A stretch of 35,496 nucleotides of DNA from Parcubacteria group bacterium GW2011_GWC2_42_12 (lineage in GTDB: Bacteria; Patescibacteriota; Patescibacteriia; Patescibacteriales; GWC2-42-12), in assembly GCA_000997945.1 (NCBI GenBank), contig LCCP01000006.1:1-35496 (forward strand), in the 5' to 3' direction. Made by a program: the position numbers and the translations under genes. Numbering within the stretch: the first letter of the stretch is position 1; each line of letters starts with the position of its first letter. The notes beneath the pieces are model-generated. The model saw only the letters and a list, made by a program, of their open reading frames with translations. It had not been told where the DNA came from and searched no databases. Positions 31,796 to 35,496 of this stretch are shown one piece after another.

Positions 31796-33313
31796 ATGCT
31801 TAAAGCCGGACAAAAAAATAGTTATCAGGAGTTTATGAAAAAAAAGCGCGAATTTTTCAAAAAGGTCAGACAGGGCCTGAAATTTAAAGATACCGATCGC
31901 GACGGCTTGTGCGACTATGAAGAAAAAAACATTTACGGCACTGACCCGAGAAATCCCGATACTGACGGCGACGGCATGAAGGATGGCAATGAGGTTAAGC
32001 GGGGCAGAAATCCGCTCGGGCCGGGCAAGCTTAAAGATTTATTCATTCCCCACGCCGGCAATAATTATTCGCCTCACGCCTTAAAGCCGAAACGGCTACT
32101 CTTCCATGCCATAGGCATTATCATCATGAAAGCCGTGGTGGTGGTTTTTGTTTTATTTTATCCTTTGTCCGCCTGGCTTAGCCCGGATTTGGCTCTGGCT
32201 GAAGTAAGAAAAATAATAGAGTTGACTAATAATTTGCGCCAAAAAATTTCTTTGCCCGCGCTTTTGGAAAGTCGGCAGCTTAAACAAGCCGCTTGGCAGA
32301 AAGTTGAAGATATGGCGCTTAAACAGTATTTTGCCCATGTCAGTCCGGCCGGGTTTGGCTTGAGAAATTGGCTGGAAAAAATCGGTTATAAATACGCTGT
32401 GGCCGGAGAAAATTTGGCCGTGGGTTTTTCTCGGGCCGAAGACGTGGTCCAGGCCTGGCAAAACAGTCCGACTCACTACGCTAATATGATTGACAGCGAT
32501 TTTAAAGAGATTGGCGTGGCCATGGCCGACGGCAAATTAAACCAAATTGACACGATTTTTATGGCCCAATATTTTGCCGCGCCAACAACGCCCAGCTTGC
32601 CAGGCGGGCGGGCCGCGCCGACTCAAATAAAACAGCCGGAAAAAGAAACGGCTAAAAAATCAATTATCGCGCCGGCGCCGCCAGAGGTTGAACCGGTCAA
32701 CAGCCAGCCGACGCCCGAGTCTGAAGTAAGAGGCATTAACCTTACCAAAGCATCGTTAACGGCGGCGGAAGAAGCGGCCGAAAATGAAATTATCATTGAT
32801 CAGCTGGCCGCTGACCTATCCATCAAGAGCGATCCATTTAATAAAGAAAAAGTTATTCAAATTAAAACGGCTTTACCGGCGGAGACGGTTTCGGCCGAAG
32901 TCATAATTAATAATAAAAAAATTAGCTTGACTAAGTCGCCGGCCGATTCGCTTTGGAGCGGCGTAGCGATCGTTAGCCCAGAAGAAGAGAAAAGCGTCTT
33001 AAATCCTCTGATACCGGCCACTATCGCCGTCAGCGACCTAAGCGGAGCGATTAAATACGGTGAATTGGATTGGGATATGGTGGCCATGATAAAAACTCCG
33101 CCGCTTGAGCATTACCAGCTTTTTAAAGCCAGCCCGGCCACGGGCATGAGGCCGATTTTGACTTTAAGCAGCGGCTATTTTAAATTTATTTTATTAATAG
33201 CCGTTATCGCCATACTTTTGAATATTTTCATTGAAATTAAAAAACAGCATCCGCGCCTAATTTTTTACAGTTTTGCCTTCTTGGGGCTGCTCGTAACCGC
33301 AATTATTTTTTAA
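31796..33313 (+). CDS. CAP/SCP-domain envelope protein with N-terminal TSP3 repeats
   Basis: 505 residues. TSP3 calcium loops lie at ~31-75 (DTDRDGLCDYEEKN; NPDTDGDGMKDGNE). A hydrophobic segment follows at ~102-127, then a CAP domain at ~136-262 with 'QYFAHVSPAGFG' (His181), 'AGENLAVGF' (Glu206) and 'SPTHYANMIDSDFKEIGV' (His227), the residues of the CAP cavity. A Pro/Glu/Ala linker and a small beta domain (~335-420) follow, and two C-terminal helices (~457-503). CAP proteins bind lipids, glycans or proteins; no single activity can be assigned. An alternative start at ATG 32126 would turn the hydrophobic segment into a signal peptide and leave out the TSP3 part. Confidence 0.87.
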   Translation: MLKAGQKNSYQEFMKKKREFFKKVRQGLKFKDTDRDGLCDYEEKNIYGTDPRNPDTDGDGMKDGNEVKRGRNPLGPGKLKDLFIPHAGNNYSPHALKPKRLLFHAIGIIIMKAVVVVFVLFYPLSAWLSPDLALAEVRKIIELTNNLRQKISLPALLESRQLKQAAWQKVEDMALKQYFAHVSPAGFGLRNWLEKIGYKYAVAGENLAVGFSRAEDVVQAWQNSPTHYANMIDSDFKEIGVAMADGKLNQIDTIFMAQYFAAPTTPSLPGGRAAPTQIKQPEKETAKKSIIAPAPPEVEPVNSQPTPESEVRGINLTKASLTAAEEAAENEIIIDQLAADLSIKSDPFNKEKVIQIKTALPAETVSAEVIINNKKISLTKSPADSLWSGVAIVSPEEEKSVLNPLIPATIAVSDLSGAIKYGELDWDMVAMIKTPPLEHYQLFKASPATGMRPILTLSSGYFKFILLIAVIAILLNIFIEIKKQHPRLIFYSFAFLGLLVTAIIF

Positions 33314-33330
33314 GCGCGCCAACATCGCCG

Positions 33331-34497
33331 ATGAAGAAAGCTGAAAAAAAATTAAAAATCGCCGTGGCCATGTCAGGCGGAGTGGATTCGTCGGTGGCGG
33401 CTAAATTGTTAAAAGACCAAGGCCATGTTGTCGTTGGTATTTTTTTGCATTTTTGGCAAGAAGAATCTAACTCCCCATGCCCCCCTTTGCCAGGAGGGCT
33501 TAAGGGTGTTTTTGAAAATAAGTGCTGTTCCAGAGAAGCCTTGCTGGATGCTCGCCGGGTGGCGATTAAAATCGGCATTCCTCTTTATACTTTAAATTTC
33601 GCCAAGATTTTTAAAAAGCAAGTGGCGGATAACTTTTTAAGCGAATATGGCCGGGGCCGAACGCCTAATCCCTGCGTCAGATGCAATAAATTAGTTAAGC
33701 TTGGATTTTTAATCAAGCAGGCCAAAAAATTGGGCTTTGCTTATGTGGCCAGCGGACACTACGCCCGCCTGCGGCGGGAATTTCCAATTTCCAATTTCCA
33801 ATTTCTAAAGAATGCAAAAAATACAAATAATAAATATATTTATAAGCTTCATAAAGCTAAAGACAAGAATAAGGACCAATCGTATTTTTTGTATACCCTT
33901 AGTCAAGATGAATTAAAACATTTACTTTTTCCATTGGGGAATTACGCTAAGACGCAAGTTAGAGCCATGGCTAAGCGCTGGAAATTGCCGGTGGCGGAAA
34001 AAGCCGACAGCCAGGAGATTTGTTTTATAGAGGGTAAGGATCATAATGAATTTTTGCGTCGGCATTTGAAATTAAAGCCCGGTCTGATAAAGACTCTGGA
34101 CGGTAAGACCGTGGGTGCGCATCAGGGCTTGCCGCTTTATACTATCGGCCAGAGAAAAGGCCTAAAGATCGGCGGCAGCGGGCCGTTTTACGCGGCTAAA
34201 ATGGATTATCAAAAAAACATCTTATATGTAGTTGATAAGAGTAATCATCCGCTGATCTGTAAAAATTGGCTGGCCGCTAAAAATATTAATTGGCTCTCCG
34301 GTTTGAAGCCGAAATTACCGCTAAAGTGCCGAGCGGTTATCCGTTATCATCATCAGGCGGCCGACTGCGTTATCAGCAAAATAAATAACCATAATTTAAA
34401 AGTCAAATTTTCTCGGCCGCAAAGAGCGATTACGCCCGGCCAAAGCGCAGTGTTTTATCGGGGCGGAGAAGCTCTGGGCGGGGGAGTGATAGTCTAA
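33331..34497 (+). CDS. mnmA: tRNA-specific 2-thiouridylase MnmA
   Basis: 388 residues. The PP-loop 'AVAMSGGVDSSVAAKLL' binds ATP near the N-terminus. The two catalytic cysteines are in 'GRTPNPCVRCNK' and 'ADSQEICFI'. 'YVASGHYAR', 'DKNKDQSYFLYTL' and 'LPLYTIGQRKGL' are in family order. MnmA makes 2-thiouridine at position 34 of Lys, Glu and Gln tRNAs, with sulfur passed from a cysteine desulfurase. Two stretches look like translated repeats: SPCPPLPGGLKG (~47-60, nt 33470-33505) and FPISNFQFLKNAKNTNNK (~150-167), both in surface loops. The start has no Shine-Dalgarno sequence and lies 17 bp after the CAP gene, suggesting co-transcription. Confidence 0.95.
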   Translation: MKKAEKKLKIAVAMSGGVDSSVAAKLLKDQGHVVVGIFLHFWQEESNSPCPPLPGGLKGVFENKCCSREALLDARRVAIKIGIPLYTLNFAKIFKKQVADNFLSEYGRGRTPNPCVRCNKLVKLGFLIKQAKKLGFAYVASGHYARLRREFPISNFQFLKNAKNTNNKYIYKLHKAKDKNKDQSYFLYTLSQDELKHLLFPLGNYAKTQVRAMAKRWKLPVAEKADSQEICFIEGKDHNEFLRRHLKLKPGLIKTLDGKTVGAHQGLPLYTIGQRKGLKIGGSGPFYAAKMDYQKNILYVVDKSNHPLICKNWLAAKNINWLSGLKPKLPLKCRAVIRYHHQAADCVISKINNHNLKVKFSRPQRAITPGQSAVFYRGGEALGGGVIV

Positions 34498-34510
34498 TTT
34501 CAATTGGTTA

Positions 34511-34549
34511 TTGACAACTTATTGGTTAGTAGTATGATAGTAATATAAT
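34511..34549 (+). promoter_or_regulatory. Strong promoter ahead of the candidate ncRNA
   Basis: TTGACA (34511-34516), 16-nt spacer, TATGAT (34533-34538). A second -10-like TATAAT is at 34544-34549. No frame of note follows for over 300 bp. Confidence 0.65.
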
Positions 34550-34552
34550 AGC

Positions 34553-34820
34553 GAATTTCGCCTGCCTACCGGTAGGCAGGTTCTTTCAAAAGGAGAGGTT
34601 AAAATAATTAGCCGCGGACTTGGGGTTAAAAGATTTTTTTAGTTCCAGGCCCGCGGTTAATCACTTGAGCTTGCCCGCGGGGTCTTCAAAGGTTAACAAA
34701 TCGTTGAAGGCGGGCCGCGTTTCTCTGGCGGCCCATCAGACAAGCTGGCGCAATGCCAGCGCAGCCAGCGCAATGCTAGCTGTTGAGCCGTAATGCTTCC
34801 CCGAGGCGTGCGGCTCTCTT
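34553..34820 (+). ncRNA. Candidate structured non-coding RNA upstream of alaS
   Basis: GC-rich in an AT-rich setting, with no good reading frame. Hairpins seen: 34607-34623 with 34645-34661 (17 bp, one mismatch plus G-U pairs); 34673-34715 (GCCCG/CTTCAA arms); 34744-34760 (GCTGGC/GCCAGC) followed by a similar GCAATGC hairpin; and 34785-34816 (GAGCCG/CGGCTC). It has its own promoter. tmRNA, RNase P, SRP RNA and T-box signatures were not found. The identity is unknown; 6S-like RNA cannot be excluded. Confidence 0.5.
34561..34580. repeat. Perfect 20-bp palindrome
   Basis: CCTGCCTACCGGTAGGCAGG, the perfect form of the palindrome also found at 2800, 9384 and 24015. Here it lies near the 5' end of the predicted ncRNA transcript. 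Confidence 0.88.
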
Positions 34821-34851
34821 CATTTATAATTATCGTTTGCCATTTTCTTAT

Positions 34852-34880
34852 TTGCCAAAGTGAAACATTTTTTATATACT
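34852..34880 (+). promoter_or_regulatory. alaS promoter, leaderless arrangement
   Basis: TTGCCA (34852-34857), 17-nt spacer, TATACT (34875-34880). The alaS ATG starts 8 nt after the -10 box, so transcription would begin at or next to the start codon. Confidence 0.7.
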
Positions 34881-34888
34881 AATTGAAT

Positions 34889-35496
34889 ATGACGGCCAAA
34901 GAATTAAGACAAAAATACTTGGATTTCTTTAAATCCAAGGGACACGCGATTATTTCCAGTGGCTCTTTAATGCCGGAAAACGACCCGACCGTGCTTTTCA
35001 CCACGGCCGGCATGCATCCGCTGGTACCGTATCTGATGGGTGAAAATCATCCAGGCGGGCGGCGCGTAGTTAGCGCGCAAAAATGCGTCCGCACCGGCGA
35101 TATTGACGAAGTCGGCGATGCCACACACCACACTTTTTTTGAGATGCTGGGCAACTGGTCGTTCGGCGATTATTTTAAGCAAGAAGCCATTAGCTGGAGC
35201 TGGGAATTTTTAACTTCGCCAGACTGGCTTAATTTAGATAAGAGCCGGCTGGCGGTTTCGGTCTTCGCCGGAGATAAGGACGCGCCGTTTGATCAGGAAG
35301 CGCATGATATCTGGCTGTCCTTGGGCGTAGCGGAAGAGAGAATCGCGCGCCTGCCGAAAAAAAATAATGGGTGGGGGCCGGCCGGTCTGACCGGACCGTG
35401 CGGTCCGGATACGGAGATGTTTTATTGGTCAGGCGAGCCGGATAAAACGCCTGCCGGCTTTAATGATGATAACCCCTTATGGGTAGAAATTTGGAA
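34889..35496 (+). CDS. alaS: Alanyl-tRNA synthetase, N-terminal part (cut by window end)
   Basis: The first ~202 residues of a class II synthetase that charges tRNA-Ala. '[19 protein letters not shown]' is the family N-terminus. '[16 protein letters not shown]', '[13 protein letters not shown]' and '[20 protein letters not shown]' carry motif 1 and motif 2 of the AlaRS active site. '[19 protein letters not shown]' follows as expected. The gene runs off the window. No Shine-Dalgarno sequence; a -35/-10 pair ends 8 nt before the ATG. Confidence 0.97.
   Translation, partial: MTAKELRQKYLDFFKSKGHAIISSGSLMPENDPTVLFTTAGMHPLVPYLMGENHPGGRRVVSAQKCVRTGDIDEVGDATHHTFFEMLGNWSFGDYFKQEAISWSWEFLTSPDWLNLDKSRLAVSVFAGDKDAPFDQEAHDIWLSLGVAEERIARLPKKNNGWGPAGLTGPCGPDTEMFYWSGEPDKTPAGFNDDNPLWVEIW

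Noticed and set aside
32590-32625. Second copy of the MnmA insert repeat (TTGCCAGG-GGGC) in the CAP linker
   Set aside because: Only about a dozen bases match, within a low-complexity Pro/Ala linker.
34498-34888. T-box riboswitch controlling alaS
   Set aside because: No AGGGTGGNACCGCG-type antiterminator, and alaS has its own leaderless promoter downstream.
1-35496. Alternative genetic code (TGA = Gly) as in some Patescibacteria
   Set aside because: No conserved gene needs in-frame TGA, and TGA works as a stop (e.g. 20691-20693).

Overview
The window looks like part of a Candidate Phyla Radiation (Patescibacteria, Parcubacteria-like) chromosome. This is an inference from several traits. The DNA is AT-rich with A/T-ending codons. 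Native genes mostly lack Shine-Dalgarno sequences and several seem to be leaderless. There are many glycosyltransferases, a DUF4012 protein, an S8 protease with FG-GAP-like repeats, TSP3 calcium-binding repeats, and interspersed palindromic repeats that are translated inside genes. The standard genetic code (TGA = stop) fits all genes. No tRNA, rRNA or CRISPR array was seen.

Layout. 2-2147: 3' part of a large beta-helix/FN3/TSP3 surface protein, broken by two frameshifts at C-runs. 2182-3471: GT4 glycosyltransferase. 3734-5977: secreted subtilisin-like protease with five FG-GAP-like repeats. 6023-16463: surface-glycan cluster (UDP-glucuronate decarboxylase, polyprenyl-phosphate GT2 with DUF2304 partner, GT4s, a polytopic membrane protein, a methyltransferase, a GT39-type enzyme). 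16481-18718: short, divergent valyl-type tRNA synthetase. 18739-21000: a minus-strand island with different composition, Shine-Dalgarno sequences and its own promoters and terminators; it encodes a protein ending in a degenerate cold-shock domain and several tiny proteins. 21174-26051: two large membrane-anchored envelope proteins (DUF4012, DUF11/COG1361-like). 26239-27378: a tRNA-guanine transglycosylase lacking its zinc ligands. 27600-30014: O-antigen ligase/TPR protein. 30118-31461: a second foreign-looking minus-strand gene (FN3 plus dockerin-like), head to head with a remnant of a surface-protein gene. 31796-33313: CAP-domain protein with TSP3 repeats. 33331-34497: mnmA. 34511-34820: strong promoter and a GC-rich structured region, candidate ncRNA. 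34889-end: start of alaS, apparently leaderless.

Roles. Most genes build or decorate the cell surface: nucleotide sugar supply (UXS), lipid-linked sugar transfer (GT2, GT39), chain assembly (GT4s), polymer ligation (Wzy/WaaL-like), and exported proteins. A smaller set serves translation (ValRS-type, Tgt, MnmA, AlaRS).

Repeats. Four repeat types are interspersed: (1) elements with TGTCATTGCGAG terminal inverted repeats, (2) GTAG-hairpin elements, (3) a 25-bp-arm hairpin element, and (4) a 20-bp palindrome CCTGCCTACCGGTAGGCAGG. Several sit directly before start codons or are translated in frame.
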